Counted from the stretch's first letter, positions 1-8,614 are shown. The stretch: DNA of 64,000 bases from an uncultured Corynebacterium sp. (GCA_943914465.1 CALUCD010000002.1:248001-312000); one strand, 5' to 3'. The notes: generated by a model from the sequence alone, not told the origin. Made by a program: numbers and translations.

Positions 1-848
1 GTGGGAGTGATCATGGCCAGGTTGGTCTTGCCGCAGGCAGACGGGAATGCGGCGGCGATGTGGTAGGCCTTGCCTTCCGGGTTGGTGAGCTTGAGGATGA
101 GCATGTGCTCAGCCATCCAGCCCTCCTCACGCGCCATCACGGAGGCAATGCGCAACGCGTAGCACTTCTTCGCCAAAATGGCGTTGCCGCCGTAGCCGGA
201 ACCATAGGACCAGATCTCTTTGGTCTCCGGGAAGTGGGAGATGTACTTGGTCTCGTTGCAGGGCCAGGCCACATCCTCTTCGCCTTCTTCCAGCGGATGG
301 CCAACCGAGTGCAAGCAAGGCACAAAGTTATCGCCGGTAATTTTATCGAGCGCCTCCTGGCCCATGCGCGTCATCACTCGCATGGACATGACCACGTACG
401 CCGAGTCAGTCAGCTGCACACCGAGCTTCGGATCCGGGTCGCTGATCGGGCCCATGCAAAACGGCACCACATACATGGTGCGACCCTTCATCGAGCCGGA
501 AAACTCCTCAAGCATCTCTTCTTTGAGTGCGTCGGGGCGCATCCAGTTGTTCGTCGGCCCCGCATCGGCCTGCTTCTCGGTCGCGATGAAGGTGCGTGAT
601 TCCACACGCGCCACATCGGATGGGTTTGAGCGCGCCAAGAAAGAGTTCGGGCGCTTTTCCTCGTTGAGTTTGATCAGGGTGCCCTTTTCCACGAGCTCTG
701 CTGCGAGGCGGTCCCACTCCTCTTGCGAACCGTCGGCGAACACCACCCGGTCTGGGGTAAATAGCTCAACTGCTTCGTTTACCCAGGAAATAATCGCTTC
801 GTTGTCGGTCGGCAGCGGGCCCTCTAGCCGGTTGACTGCAGTGGTCAT
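1..848 (-). CDS. pckG: Phosphoenolpyruvate carboxykinase (GTP), N-terminal part
   Basis: GTP-dependent PEP carboxykinase converts oxaloacetate to PEP and CO2 at the entry to gluconeogenesis (cytosol). The gene runs off the left edge, so only about 282 of roughly 600 residues are visible. Reading leftward from ATG at 848, the protein starts MTTAVNRLEGPLPTDNEA and includes SNPSDVARVESRTF, TNNWMRP, MKGRTMYVVPF, YGSGYGGNAILAKKC and, at the edge, the active-site P-loop FPSACGKTN with its cysteine. These blocks are specific to the GTP family. The start has a good ribosome site (AAGGAG, 6 nt upstream). It is divergent from trmB, as in C. glutamicum. The truncation is only the window edge. Confidence 0.96.
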   Translation of the reverse strand, partial: MTTAVNRLEGPLPTDNEAIISWVNEAVELFTPDRVVFADGSQEEWDRLAAELVEKGTLIKLNEEKRPNSFLARSNPSDVARVESRTFIATEKQADAGPTNNWMRPDALKEEMLEEFSGSMKGRTMYVVPFCMGPISDPDPKLGVQLTDSAYVVMSMRVMTRMGQEALDKITGDNFVPCLHSVGHPLEEGEEDVAWPCNETKYISHFPETKEIWSYGSGYGGNAILAKKCYALRIASVMAREEGWMAEHMLILKLTNPEGKAYHIAAAFPSACGKTNLAMITP

Positions 849-1212
849 ATTTTCTCCTTGCTGCACTGGTGTAATACCCAGGGCATATACGTGCACGGTT
901 GGTCTATTTCAATGATCCATTTCAGCTGTATACCCCAAGCGTAACCAAACTGACCCCCAGCCGGAGTTGAGTTACATTATCCCAGCTTAAATGCAGCGTT
1001 TTCCTGTGGTTAACCCCTCTCAACGCGCGCCACTGCGGTACATCACAGCCCCAATCGGGGGTGCAGGACAGCGCCAACCCGTGCATCCGTCGCCTGGGCG
1101 TGTCGTCTATACCACCTTGCCTTCTCCCCCGCAGCGGGGAGCTGGAAACTTCTGCGCCGACATATGCGAGTGGGAACTTGAATGAACGCATGTCATGTGG
1201 ACAATTGAGTCA
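849..1212. promoter_or_regulatory. pckG/trmB divergent intergenic region
   Basis: This 364-nt gap between divergent genes holds the pckG leader and promoter. A TATACA hexamer on the minus strand near 930 is a candidate -10, without a convincing -35. On the plus strand TTGAAT (1178-1183), a 16-nt spacer and GACAAT (1200-1205) sit 7 nt before the ATG at 1213, which suggests a leaderless trmB transcript. I see no convincing small gene in it. A 64-codon open frame at 991-1185 lacks a ribosome site and recognisable protein features. Confidence 0.4.
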
Positions 1213-1980
1213 ATGACTACCCCTGACGGCCCCACTCACCGCCCCGGAACGGGCGAGCTCCCCCACGGACGCCCGCCGCAAACCGAGTTCACCACCGGGC
1301 TGGATTACCCCCGCCTTGGGTCCGTCACCTTCCGCCGCGGCACCCTCACCGAGAACCAAGAAGCACTGTTCAACGAGTACTGGCCGAAATTGGGGCTCAT
1401 GCTTGACGACGCCCCCGTTGACCTCGACACCTGGTTCGGCCGCACCGGCCACCCCACCATCGTCGAAATCGGCTCCGGCACAGGCACCTCCACAGCTGCG
1501 ATGGCACCGCTGGAGGCAGACACCAACATCGTCGCCGTCGAACTGTACAAACCCGGCCTGGCGAAACTGCTCGGGGCAATTGTACGCGGCGGCATTGACA
1601 ACATCCGCATGATCCGCGGCGACGGCGTAGAAGTCCTCGCACGCATGTTTTCCGAAGCATCCTTAGACGGCGTGCGCATCTTCTTTCCCGACCCGTGGCC
1701 GAAGGCGCGCCACCACAAGCGCCGCATCATCCAATCAGGCACCCTCAACCTCATTGCCACCCGGCTCAAACCAGGTGGCGTACTCCATGTGGCCACCGAC
1801 CACGCCGATTACGCCGAATGGATCGACGAACTCGTCCACGTCGAACCCCTGCTGGAGTACAAGGCGTGGCCGTGGCCAGAGGCACCGGTACTCACCGACC
1901 GCCAAGTCATCACTAAGTTCGAAGGCAAGGGCCTCACCAAAGACCACGTGATTCGCGAGTACCTGTGGCAGAAGAAATAG
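1213..1980 (+). CDS. trmB: tRNA (guanine-N7-)-methyltransferase TrmB
   Basis: SAM-dependent methyltransferase that forms m7G46 in the variable loop of tRNAs. The SAM-binding motif EIGSGTGTSTAAMA is followed by the family signature FPDPWPKARHHKRR and a C-terminal ATDHADYAEW block, in canonical TrmB order. From ATG 1213 the protein has 255 residues; an in-frame ATG at 1195 would add six. I prefer 1213 because a -10-like GACAAT lies 7 nt upstream and the N-terminus reads MTTPDGPTHRPGTG. The NYN-domain gene follows after 24 nt and is probably co-transcribed. The N-terminal 30 residues are proline-rich and poorly constrained, as is common in actinobacterial TrmB. Confidence 0.93.
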   Translation: MTTPDGPTHRPGTGELPHGRPPQTEFTTGLDYPRLGSVTFRRGTLTENQEALFNEYWPKLGLMLDDAPVDLDTWFGRTGHPTIVEIGSGTGTSTAAMAPLEADTNIVAVELYKPGLAKLLGAIVRGGIDNIRMIRGDGVEVLARMFSEASLDGVRIFFPDPWPKARHHKRRIIQSGTLNLIATRLKPGGVLHVATDHADYAEWIDELVHVEPLLEYKAWPWPEAPVLTDRQVITKFEGKGLTKDHVIREYLWQKK

Positions 1981-2004
1981 GCAGAAGTAGGCGAGGAGAC
2001 TGGC

Positions 2005-2691
2005 ATGGATCTGCATGAGATGGCGCACCCGTACACCCCCGGTGCACCCGCCGGACCCGCAAGCTACCTCTTGGTGTGGGACGCACCAAATGTAGACATG
2101 GGTCTTGGAGCCATCCTCGGCGGGCGGCCAACCGCCGCCTACCGGCCACGCTTTGACGCGATCGGGCGATGGCTCGTCCACCAAGCGCAGGATCTCACCG
2201 CAACGTCCGGCGAGCACGTCGAGCCCGAAGCCACCGTGTTCACCAACGTTTCCCCACAAGGCGCGGACGCGATCCGTGCGTGGGTGGAAGCACTGCGCAA
2301 CGTCGGGTTCGCCGTATTTGCCAAACCGAAAAGCGATGAAGACTCCGACGTCGACCGCGACATGGTCGCCCACATCGAGCGCCGCGTGTCCGAAGGGGTG
2401 CTGCGCGCTCTCGTCGTCGCCTCCGCAGACGGGCAAAACTTCCTTGAACCAATCGAGTCGGTTGCCGCTCACGGCATCCCAGTCGTCGTCCTCGGCTTCC
2501 ACGAGCACGCGTCCTGGGCCGTGAGCTCTGCAGCCGTGGACTTCATCGATTTAGAAGACATCCCCGGCGTATTCCGCGAGCCGCTGCCACGCATCAGCCT
2601 TGACCAGCTGCCTGACAGCGGAGCCTGGTTGCAGCCATTCCGGCCATTGGCCGCGCTGCTGCAGAACACCCGCGAGCACCAGCCGCACTAA
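2005..2691 (+). CDS. NYN-domain (PIN-like) protein
   Basis: 228 residues. The motif YLLVWDAPNVDMGLG near the N-terminus (about residues 21-35) and the later acidic residues in ALVVASADGQNFLEPI are characteristic of NYN domains, PIN-like folds with predicted metal-dependent ribonuclease activity. The substrate is unknown. The start is supported by GAGGAG 7 nt before ATG 2005. It lies between trmB and the mmpL3-like gene, the same neighbourhood as in other corynebacteria as I recall it. The spacing (24 nt upstream, 42 nt downstream) suggests one operon. The link with mycolate export is positional only. Confidence 0.75.
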   Translation: MDLHEMAHPYTPGAPAGPASYLLVWDAPNVDMGLGAILGGRPTAAYRPRFDAIGRWLVHQAQDLTATSGEHVEPEATVFTNVSPQGADAIRAWVEALRNVGFAVFAKPKSDEDSDVDRDMVAHIERRVSEGVLRALVVASADGQNFLEPIESVAAHGIPVVVLGFHEHASWAVSSAAVDFIDLEDIPGVFREPLPRISLDQLPDSGAWLQPFRPLAALLQNTREHQPH

Positions 2692-2733
2692 GCGTCAATC
2701 ACAGCGAACACCAGCAGGAGGAGGACCAGAGAC

Positions 2734-5199
2734 GTGTTTTACAGGTGGGGCCATTTCGCGTACCGCCACCGCAAGGTCATCCCGGTCGTTGTGGTGCTTA
2801 TCATCCTGCTCATGCAGGTGCTTTTCGGCTCGAAGCTGAGCGAGCGCCTCTCACAAGAAGGGTGGGAAGACCCCCACGCCGATTCCACCACCGCGGCGGC
2901 GATCGAACAGGAGATGTTCGGCCGCGACAGCTCAGGCGATGTGGTGCTGTTAGTCACCGCCCCGCAAGGGGTCAATGACCCCGCAGTGTTTGCAGCGGCA
3001 AACGACCAGATCAATACACTACGCGAGCGGTTCCCCGCAGAGATCGCTGAGCTGCGAAGCTACTTCGCCGCCCCCAATTCACAACAGGTCAGCCCAGATG
3101 GCACCCGCGCATTCGCTGCAATCGGTCTGGCAGGTGACGGCGAGCAGACACTGAAAGACTTCCGCACCATCCAACCCGCGTTGCAGGAAATCTCGCTACC
3201 GGGCGACGCCCGGGTTGAAGTCGCCGGTGCCACCGCCGTTGCCGACGCCTTAGACACCGGCATGGCCAATGACATCGCCCGCGCTGAACGCATCGGCCTC
3301 GTGTTCGTGGCCGTCATCTTGCTGTTTGTCTTCGGCAGCGTCGTCGCCGCCGGGATGCCCCTGATAGTCGGCATCCTCTCCATCATCGGCTCAATGTCCC
3401 TGCTGGCAGTGCTCGCGCAGTTTCAACAGGTCAACATCTTCTCCCAGTCGATCATCACCCTGCTTGGCTTGGGCCTTGCTATCGATTACGGCCTGTTCAT
3501 GGTGTCGCGGTTCCGCGAGGAACTCGACCGCGGGTTGGACACCCGCGAAGCCGTCGCCGTGACCACCACCACCGCCGGCAAGACCGTGTTCTTCTCCGCG
3601 CTCATGGTCGGTGTTGCGCTCTCGGGGCTACTTATGTTCCCACAGGCGTTCTTGAAGTCCGTGGCGTACGGCGCGATCAGCGCCGTCGCGCTGGCCGCAA
3701 TCATCTCAGTGGCAGTCCTGCCCGCCCTGTTCGGCATGCTCGGACCGAACATCGACACCTGGTCTGTACGCCGCCGCGGAAACTCCGGCAAACACGGCGC
3801 GCGCAGCACGACGGAGATCAAGCAAACCATGTGGTACCGCATCCCCGCCTGGGCGATGCGCAATGCGAAACGCGTAACCATCGGTGTTAGCGCTGCGTTA
3901 ATGCTGATCACCATACCTATTGCAGGGATCGCCTTCGGCGGCATCAATGAAACGTACCTCCCGCCGGACCAGGAAACGCGCCAAGCCCAAGACGCGTTCA
4001 ATCACGCCTTCCCGGCGTTTCGCACCGACCCGGTGAAATTCGTCGTCACGGGTGCAAGCAATGAGCAACTCGTCAACATCGTGAGCCAAACCCGGCACGT
4101 CACCGGCCTTGCAGCTCCCCTCTCACCCGCCCATCCCACGCAGGACGGCACGACCGTACTTTCCGCGCCGCTGGCAAATCGCAACGACGGCAAAGACGTG
4201 GTTGAACAACTGCGCGCCATTGACACGCCGGATGGCGTCCAAGCCTACGTCTCCGGCACCCCGGCGATGGAAGTCGAATCGATCGAGGCCCTGCTCAACC
4301 GTCTGCCGTGGATGGCCCTTTACATGGTGCTCGCCACCTTTTTACTCATGGCGCTGCTGTTCGGATCGGTAATCCTGCCGGCCAAGGCGGTCATCATGAA
4401 CGTGCTCGGCATCGGGGCGACCTTAGGCTTTCTCACGCTCGTGTTTGTCGGCGGCGCGGGCTCGGACCTGCTCAATTTCACGCCCGGCCCACTCATGAGC
4501 CCGGTGCTGGTGCTCATCATCGCCATTCTGTACGGCCTGTCCACCGACTACGAGGTGTTCTTGGTCTCGAGGATGGTCGAGGCACGAGAACGCGGCGCAG
4601 ACACCGACACCGCCATCAAAGATGGCACCGCCCACACCGGCGGGATCATCACGGCCGCAGCCGCCATCATGATTGTCGTCGCCGCCGCCTTTGCCCTCAG
4701 CGACATCGTGATGATGAAATACATCGCCTACGGCATGATCTTCTCCCTCGCACTCGACGCCACCGTGATCCGCCTCCTCCTCGTGCCAGCGGTGATGCAC
4801 CTGCTGCGCGAGGACAACTGGTGGGCACCGGCGTGGGTCACCCGAGCGAACGCCGCCTTGGGTGAAGGCACCCGCACGCGCACGCGTGCCCGCAAGGAGT
4901 TCACCTTCCGTCCAGCGAGCGGTGGAACCCGAAACGCTGCAGATTACCGCGACACCTCCAATCGCTTGGCTACCCCCACCGCCAGCGTTGCTGGAAACCG
5001 CCCGCCGCACGTCGCAACACCCATCGAGCACACCGTCGTCGACGCTCAGCCCTATCGTTCGGGCGTGTCTGTGGATGACGACGCCACCCTCGTCCCATTC
5101 GATGAGCTCATGCGCACACTAGACAAACGCCGCGGCAGCTTCGACTCAGCAGCCACGCCGGCGTCACATGGCCGACGCGACAAGGAACGTCGAGTGTGA
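2734..5199 (+). CDS. MMPL-family transporter, MmpL3/CmpL1-like (trehalose monomycolate export)
   Basis: 821-residue RND-superfamily protein with two periplasmic porter loops (about residues 40-180 and 405-520) and twelve predicted membrane segments. The Asp-Tyr proton-relay pairs expected of MmpL3 are present: LAIDYGLFMVSRF (D251-Y252, TM4) and LSTDYEVFLVSR (D605-Y606, TM10). MmpL3 flips or exports trehalose monomycolate across the inner membrane. Its C. glutamicum counterpart CmpL1 sits at this place near accD3-pks13-fadD32. The cytosolic tail from about residue 715 is polar and low-complexity, as in MmpL3. GTG 2734 is preceded by GGAGGAGG. The next gene overlaps by 4 nt, so translation is probably coupled. 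Confidence 0.9.
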   Translation: MFYRWGHFAYRHRKVIPVVVVLIILLMQVLFGSKLSERLSQEGWEDPHADSTTAAAIEQEMFGRDSSGDVVLLVTAPQGVNDPAVFAAANDQINTLRERFPAEIAELRSYFAAPNSQQVSPDGTRAFAAIGLAGDGEQTLKDFRTIQPALQEISLPGDARVEVAGATAVADALDTGMANDIARAERIGLVFVAVILLFVFGSVVAAGMPLIVGILSIIGSMSLLAVLAQFQQVNIFSQSIITLLGLGLAIDYGLFMVSRFREELDRGLDTREAVAVTTTTAGKTVFFSALMVGVALSGLLMFPQAFLKSVAYGAISAVALAAIISVAVLPALFGMLGPNIDTWSVRRRGNSGKHGARSTTEIKQTMWYRIPAWAMRNAKRVTIGVSAALMLITIPIAGIAFGGINETYLPPDQETRQAQDAFNHAFPAFRTDPVKFVVTGASNEQLVNIVSQTRHVTGLAAPLSPAHPTQDGTTVLSAPLANRNDGKDVVEQLRAIDTPDGVQAYVSGTPAMEVESIEALLNRLPWMALYMVLATFLLMALLFGSVILPAKAVIMNVLGIGATLGFLTLVFVGGAGSDLLNFTPGPLMSPVLVLIIAILYGLSTDYEVFLVSRMVEARERGADTDTAIKDGTAHTGGIITAAAAIMIVVAAAFALSDIVMMKYIAYGMIFSLALDATVIRLLLVPAVMHLLREDNWWAPAWVTRANAALGEGTRTRTRARKEFTFRPASGGTRNAADYRDTSNRLATPTASVAGNRPPHVATPIEHTVVDAQPYRSGVSVDDDATLVPFDELMRTLDKRRGSFDSAATPASHGRRDKERRV

Positions 5200-6233
5200 A
5201 CGCTCAACAGATGCGTCGGCAGTGGCTGCGATGGCTCGCCCCCGTCGTGGTACTTGCCGCCGTCGCGTTCATCTTTCGCGACCAGTTGCCGTTTCTTGCC
5301 GAGGCGAAAACTGCCCTGCTCACAGCATCCTGGCCGCCGCTGGTCGGGGCCATGGTGACCGCCTTGCTGGCAATCGCCTGCATGGCTGGCGTCATGCAGA
5401 TCCTGCTAAACGTCGAGGGCCGCATCACCGGGCCCACGCGCACCAACGCCATTACGCTAGCCTCCAACGCGTGGTCAACGACCGTACCTGGGGGACCAGC
5501 CATCTCCGCATGGCTGACCTACCGGGTGCAGCGCGCCTGGGGTGCCTCGGTGGGACTGTGCGGGTGGTTCTTCGTCATCTCGGGGGCGCTCTCCACGGTG
5601 TGGATGGTCGTCATCGGCGTCTCAGCGGTGGTCCTACTTGGCGCGGACCTTTCCGTCGTGTCGCTCAGCGCGACATTCATCATCGCCGTTGGCACCATCG
5701 GGGCGGTGTTCTGGGCAACGCGCCACCCCGCGGTAATCAAACGCTGGGTGCGCTACCTGCCCGAAAAGGTGCAGGGCCGTGTGCACACCGTCATCGACCA
5801 AGTAGCCACCATTCGCATGAGCGTCGGCAAGTTTGCTGCAGCTGCGGTGTTGTCATTGCTCAATCAGCTTCTCGACGTCGCCACCATGTACTTTTCCGTC
5901 TGGTCCGTCCTCGGAACCGCCCCAGGATTGACCGCAGGGCACAACGAAATCACCACCATGGGCGTGTCACTTGCCTACATCATGACCAAACTCGCCGGCG
6001 CCGCCCAAGTCACCCCTGGCGGGTTAGGCACGGTGGAGCCGGTTGCCGCAGGCATGCTCGTCGCCGGTGGGATGACCCTGGTCAGCGCCACCGCCACCAC
6101 TGCGATCTACCGCGCCATTTCATTTGCCGTCATCACCGCCATCGGCTGGATCGTGTACGGCGCCGTCTACGCCGGCCGCGGCTACATGGTCGGGCGCACC
6201 GACGCGGCAGCGCCGCACGAAGCGGAGCGGTAA
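5196..6233 (+). CDS. Lysylphosphatidylglycerol-synthase-TM/flippase-like membrane protein (UPF0104)
   Basis: 345 residues, mostly hydrophobic, with about eight membrane segments. The blocks PGGPAISAWLTYRVQRAWG and VTPGGLGTVEP are the two conserved glycine/proline signatures of the lysylphosphatidylglycerol synthase TM-region family (flippase domain). There is no soluble aminoacyl-transferase domain, so it is a lipid flippase-like module only and its lipid is unknown. GTG 5196 overlaps the stop of the MmpL3-like gene (GTGA), indicating translational coupling. The placement suggests a helper role in envelope lipid handling; that is inference. Confidence 0.8.
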   Translation: MNAQQMRRQWLRWLAPVVVLAAVAFIFRDQLPFLAEAKTALLTASWPPLVGAMVTALLAIACMAGVMQILLNVEGRITGPTRTNAITLASNAWSTTVPGGPAISAWLTYRVQRAWGASVGLCGWFFVISGALSTVWMVVIGVSAVVLLGADLSVVSLSATFIIAVGTIGAVFWATRHPAVIKRWVRYLPEKVQGRVHTVIDQVATIRMSVGKFAAAAVLSLLNQLLDVATMYFSVWSVLGTAPGLTAGHNEITTMGVSLAYIMTKLAGAAQVTPGGLGTVEPVAAGMLVAGGMTLVSATATTAIYRAISFAVITAIGWIVYGAVYAGRGYMVGRTDAAAPHEAER

Positions 6234-6299
6234 ACACACAAGCAGAAGTTTATAACCCTAGGCAGCGAAAGATTGTGCGTGGGTCTATGGTGACGTTCT

Positions 6300-7754
6300 A
6301 TGAATGTTCAACCACTGCTGAACCTGCTGGGGACGGGAACGAACACGGTTGCAGACGCGGTCGTCTCCGCCAGCGGGCGCAGCGTGGATTGGCAAAAGGT
6401 GGCGCCGGTGGGGTGGGAGGCGCATCAAGGGGGCGTCGACAAGCTACAGCGCAGCTTCGACGCGACCCCGAACGGTGCGCAGCTTCGGCTCAAACGCCCA
6501 GGTTCGCGCGCCGGGTTGGACGTCAGCGGGCTGGGTGGCGTGATCGAGGTCGACCCGGTATCCAAGACCGCCCAAGTGCAAGGAATGTGCACCTACGAAG
6601 ACGTAGTCGACGCATCCTTGCCGTTCAACCTCGTGCCGCCAGTTGTGCCGCAGTTGAAAACCACAACGATCGGCGGGGCGATCAGCACCATGGCCGTCGC
6701 AGCAACCAGCTTCCGCAACGGGCTGCCACCCGAGACCGTTGTAGAAATGGATGTACTCACCGGCACAGGCGAGATTGTCACCTGCTCGCGGCACCACAAC
6801 ACGGAGCTGTTTTACGCATTTGCGCACGCGAACGGGTCACTCGGATACGCTGTGCGCCTGCAAATCGAGCTGGAAAAAGTCGCCGACTACGTGGAACTCC
6901 ACCACGTGCGGTGTCATGACCTCGTCGAATTCCAAGAAGCACTCGCACACGCCGCAGCCCACGGCCGGTGGGAAGACAGGCGCATCTACGGCCTTGACGG
7001 CGTGGCCTTCTCGCCCACCGAGCAATACCTTGTCATCGCGTTCGCCAGCGACTTCGCCCCGGGCATCTCCGACTACACCCGCCAAGCGATCTACTACCGC
7101 TCCCTGCAACACCCAGCCGGGGTGAAGCACGACTACCTCACCATCCGCGACTACATCTGGCGGTGGGACACCGACTGGTTCTGGGGCTCTCGCGCACTCG
7201 GCGCACAGGACCCCAGCGTGCGCACGGTCTGGCCGCGTCAACTGCGGCGCAGCTCCGTTTACTCTCAACTCATCGGGCTAAACAGCCGTCTCGACCTGGA
7301 GGGACGCTTCTTGAAGCTCCCCCAGCACCCTCAGCGCCAGCCGTTGGCCAAGCGCGCCGGGCGGACCGCGCGGGCCGGACGGGCTGTACACGACATCCAG
7401 GTCCCCGCCGAGCAGCTGGCCGAATTTCTCGCGTGGCTGCTGGCGGCAGGCGATACCCAGCCGGTGTGGATATGCCCGCTGCGATTACGAGCTGCTGCGG
7501 GTGGGACCGGCGGGGCGGGCGCTACGACTGTGCCGCAGTGGCCGCGTAATCCGCTCACTCCCGGCGCGACCTGGGCCCACGTCGGGTTCTGGTCTGAGAT
7601 ACCCGCCGCGCAGATCGGGGCGAAGGTCATTGAGCTCGGCGGCTATGCACCGTCCTCGGGCGCAAGTACCCGCCGCCCGGGCGCGCACGACACCACTGCA
7701 CCGCCACAACGGGTGAAGCAGCGCTACGATCCGGATGGGCGTCTGCCGGGGTGA
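6300..7754 (+). CDS. FAD-binding oxidoreductase, TmsA-like, C-terminus abnormal
   Basis: 484 residues. The N-terminal part is a PCMH-type FAD domain: GVIEVDPVSKTAQVQGMCTY (about 80-99), VPQLKTTTIGGAISTMAVA (about 115-135), then NGSLGYAVRLQIEL. This architecture matches the DHCR24-like reductases and TmsA, which reduces the 10-methylene fatty acyl intermediate in tuberculostearic acid synthesis. The C-terminal part is recognisable to TWAHVGFWSEIP, but the residues after ELGGY are low-complexity (PSSGASTRRPG) and the chain ends at YDPDGRLPG, where relatives usually continue a short way (DLYxK-type ending). It may therefore be a decaying gene. A repeat element begins 20 nt after the stop and DUF3054 follows. 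A methyltransferase partner is absent. An alternative reading is a functional but divergent oxidoreductase. Confidence 0.75.
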   Translation: MNVQPLLNLLGTGTNTVADAVVSASGRSVDWQKVAPVGWEAHQGGVDKLQRSFDATPNGAQLRLKRPGSRAGLDVSGLGGVIEVDPVSKTAQVQGMCTYEDVVDASLPFNLVPPVVPQLKTTTIGGAISTMAVAATSFRNGLPPETVVEMDVLTGTGEIVTCSRHHNTELFYAFAHANGSLGYAVRLQIELEKVADYVELHHVRCHDLVEFQEALAHAAAHGRWEDRRIYGLDGVAFSPTEQYLVIAFASDFAPGISDYTRQAIYYRSLQHPAGVKHDYLTIRDYIWRWDTDWFWGSRALGAQDPSVRTVWPRQLRRSSVYSQLIGLNSRLDLEGRFLKLPQHPQRQPLAKRAGRTARAGRAVHDIQVPAEQLAEFLAWLLAAGDTQPVWICPLRLRAAAGGTGGAGATTVPQWPRNPLTPGATWAHVGFWSEIPAAQIGAKVIELGGYAPSSGASTRRPGAHDTTAPPQRVKQRYDPDGRLPG

Positions 7755-7773
7755 TGTTCTTCGCGGGGTTTCA

Positions 7774-7852
7774 CTAGCCCAAGATTCGTGCGCGGTGGCA
7801 AAACCCCTGGTGACATGTGGAAGATACACCCCGGAAACGTGTCCTGGGCTAG
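7774..7852. repeat. Partial composite inverted-repeat element, copy A
   Basis: CTAGCCCAAGAT (7774-7785) and GTCCTGGGCTAG (7841-7852) correspond to the two inner arms of the composite repeat that is complete at 40499-40632 and 50597-50731. The inner-arm distance (79 nt overall) matches the 78 nt of the complete copies. The outer arms are not recognisable here. It lies between the truncated FAD oxidoreductase and the DUF3054 gene. Confidence 0.75.
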
Positions 7853-7865
7853 TGCTCCAAGTAGC

Positions 7866-8297
7866 ATGCACATCATGAGCATCACACGCACTGCGAAAAA
7901 CTCGAGCTCTGCTTCGCAGTCCCGCACTGGGGTGCGCGGCGTATCCACACCGACAGCGATCGCGGCAGACTACGTTGCCATTGCAGCGTTTGCCTTGCTG
8001 GCACGTGCCGCGCACCAATCAGAAGACATGCCGTTTACCTTCACGGGCTGGTTATCCACACTGTGGCCATTCGCGTTAGGCGTAACCCTCGGCTGGCTGA
8101 TCGTGCGCACCGACGGCGCAGGCCTTCGCCGCGGCGGCATCATCTGGGCCATCACCGTCGTCACCGGCCTGGTCATTTGGGGCGTGCGCAATCACGCAGT
8201 GCCGCACTGGTCGTTTGTGATCGTTGCGACGGTGACGTCCGCGCTGCTCATGCTGGGCTGGCGCGCGGTGGCGGGCAGGTTTGGTTCCCGCCGCTAG
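7866..8297 (+). CDS. DUF3054 membrane protein, TmsC-like
   Basis: 143 residues from ATG 7866. Four hydrophobic segments with the pattern TAIAADYVAIAAFALLAR, WPFALGVTLGWLIV and a GGIIWAITVVTGLVIWGVR block fit DUF3054. In several actinobacteria DUF3054 proteins are encoded in tms operons (TmsC) with the 10-methyl fatty acid reductase and methyltransferase; the biochemical role of TmsC is not known. Upstream in-frame GTG 7788 would begin inside the repeat element, so I chose the ATG after it. ATG 7875 is also possible. No strong ribosome site is visible for either. It converges on the small minus-strand gene at 8317-8424. Confidence 0.75.
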   Translation: MHIMSITRTAKNSSSASQSRTGVRGVSTPTAIAADYVAIAAFALLARAAHQSEDMPFTFTGWLSTLWPFALGVTLGWLIVRTDGAGLRRGGIIWAITVVTGLVIWGVRNHAVPHWSFVIVATVTSALLMLGWRAVAGRFGSRR

Positions 8298-8316
8298 TTA
8301 GTACCTTTCGGGGCGA

Positions 8317-8424
8317 CTAGCGCAGGCCGAAGTTGGCGAGCGGGTCGCCGGTCTGGATGCCATTGACAAACCAGACGAGGTAGCTGATGAGATCACCGAA
8401 GATATCGAATGCGCTGGAAAGCAT
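8317..8424 (-). CDS. 35-residue amphipathic peptide, possible small mycomembrane protein
   Basis: Reading leftward from ATG 8424 the peptide starts MLSSAFDIFGDLISYLVWFV and continues NGIQTGDPLANFGLR to a TAG. A purine-rich stretch GAAAGAAAGG lies about 9 nt before the ATG. Codons are the GC-ending, apparently preferred ones throughout (TTC, ATC, GGC, CTC, GTC), as expected of a well-expressed gene. A -10-like TAGAAT on the same strand (8479-8474) gives it a plausible promoter of its own. The size and alternating hydrophobic/polar pattern resemble the PorA/PorH class of tiny corynebacterial outer-membrane proteins, but I see no sequence match that proves it. It is the next minus-strand gene after accD3, 190 nt on. 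Confidence 0.6.
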   Translation of the reverse strand: MLSSAFDIFGDLISYLVWFVNGIQTGDPLANFGLR

Positions 8425-8563
8425 GCTGGAGACCTTTCTTTCACCTGATGATTTGAATGGGATTGCACCTGTGATTCTAAACAGAACACCGGATTATCGC
8501 TGGAAAATTCTCAGCTATTTATCTGCTTTACAGTCCGTTTGCATCCCGCATCAGTGATGGACA

Positions 8564-8602
8564 GCGCCGCAGTCAGCCGCACGGCGCCGCAAGTCAGCCG
8601 CA
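8564..8602. repeat. Short direct repeat downstream of accD3
   Basis: GCGCCGCAGTCAGCCGCA (8564-8581) is repeated with one inserted A at 8584-8602, a 20-nt period, 12 nt after the accD3 stop codon. Function unknown; it may be part of an mRNA 3' structure. Confidence 0.6.
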
Positions 8603-8614
8603 AATTGCCGAAAC

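Noticed and set aside
991..1185. 64-codon frame upstream of trmB
   Set aside because: No ribosome site, no conserved pattern, and it covers the trmB promoter.
5168..6919. Long plus-strand open frame (583 codons) across the flippase-like and FAD oxidoreductase genes
   Set aside because: It is out of frame with two recognisable genes, is Arg/His-rich and has no family motif; a by-product of high GC content.
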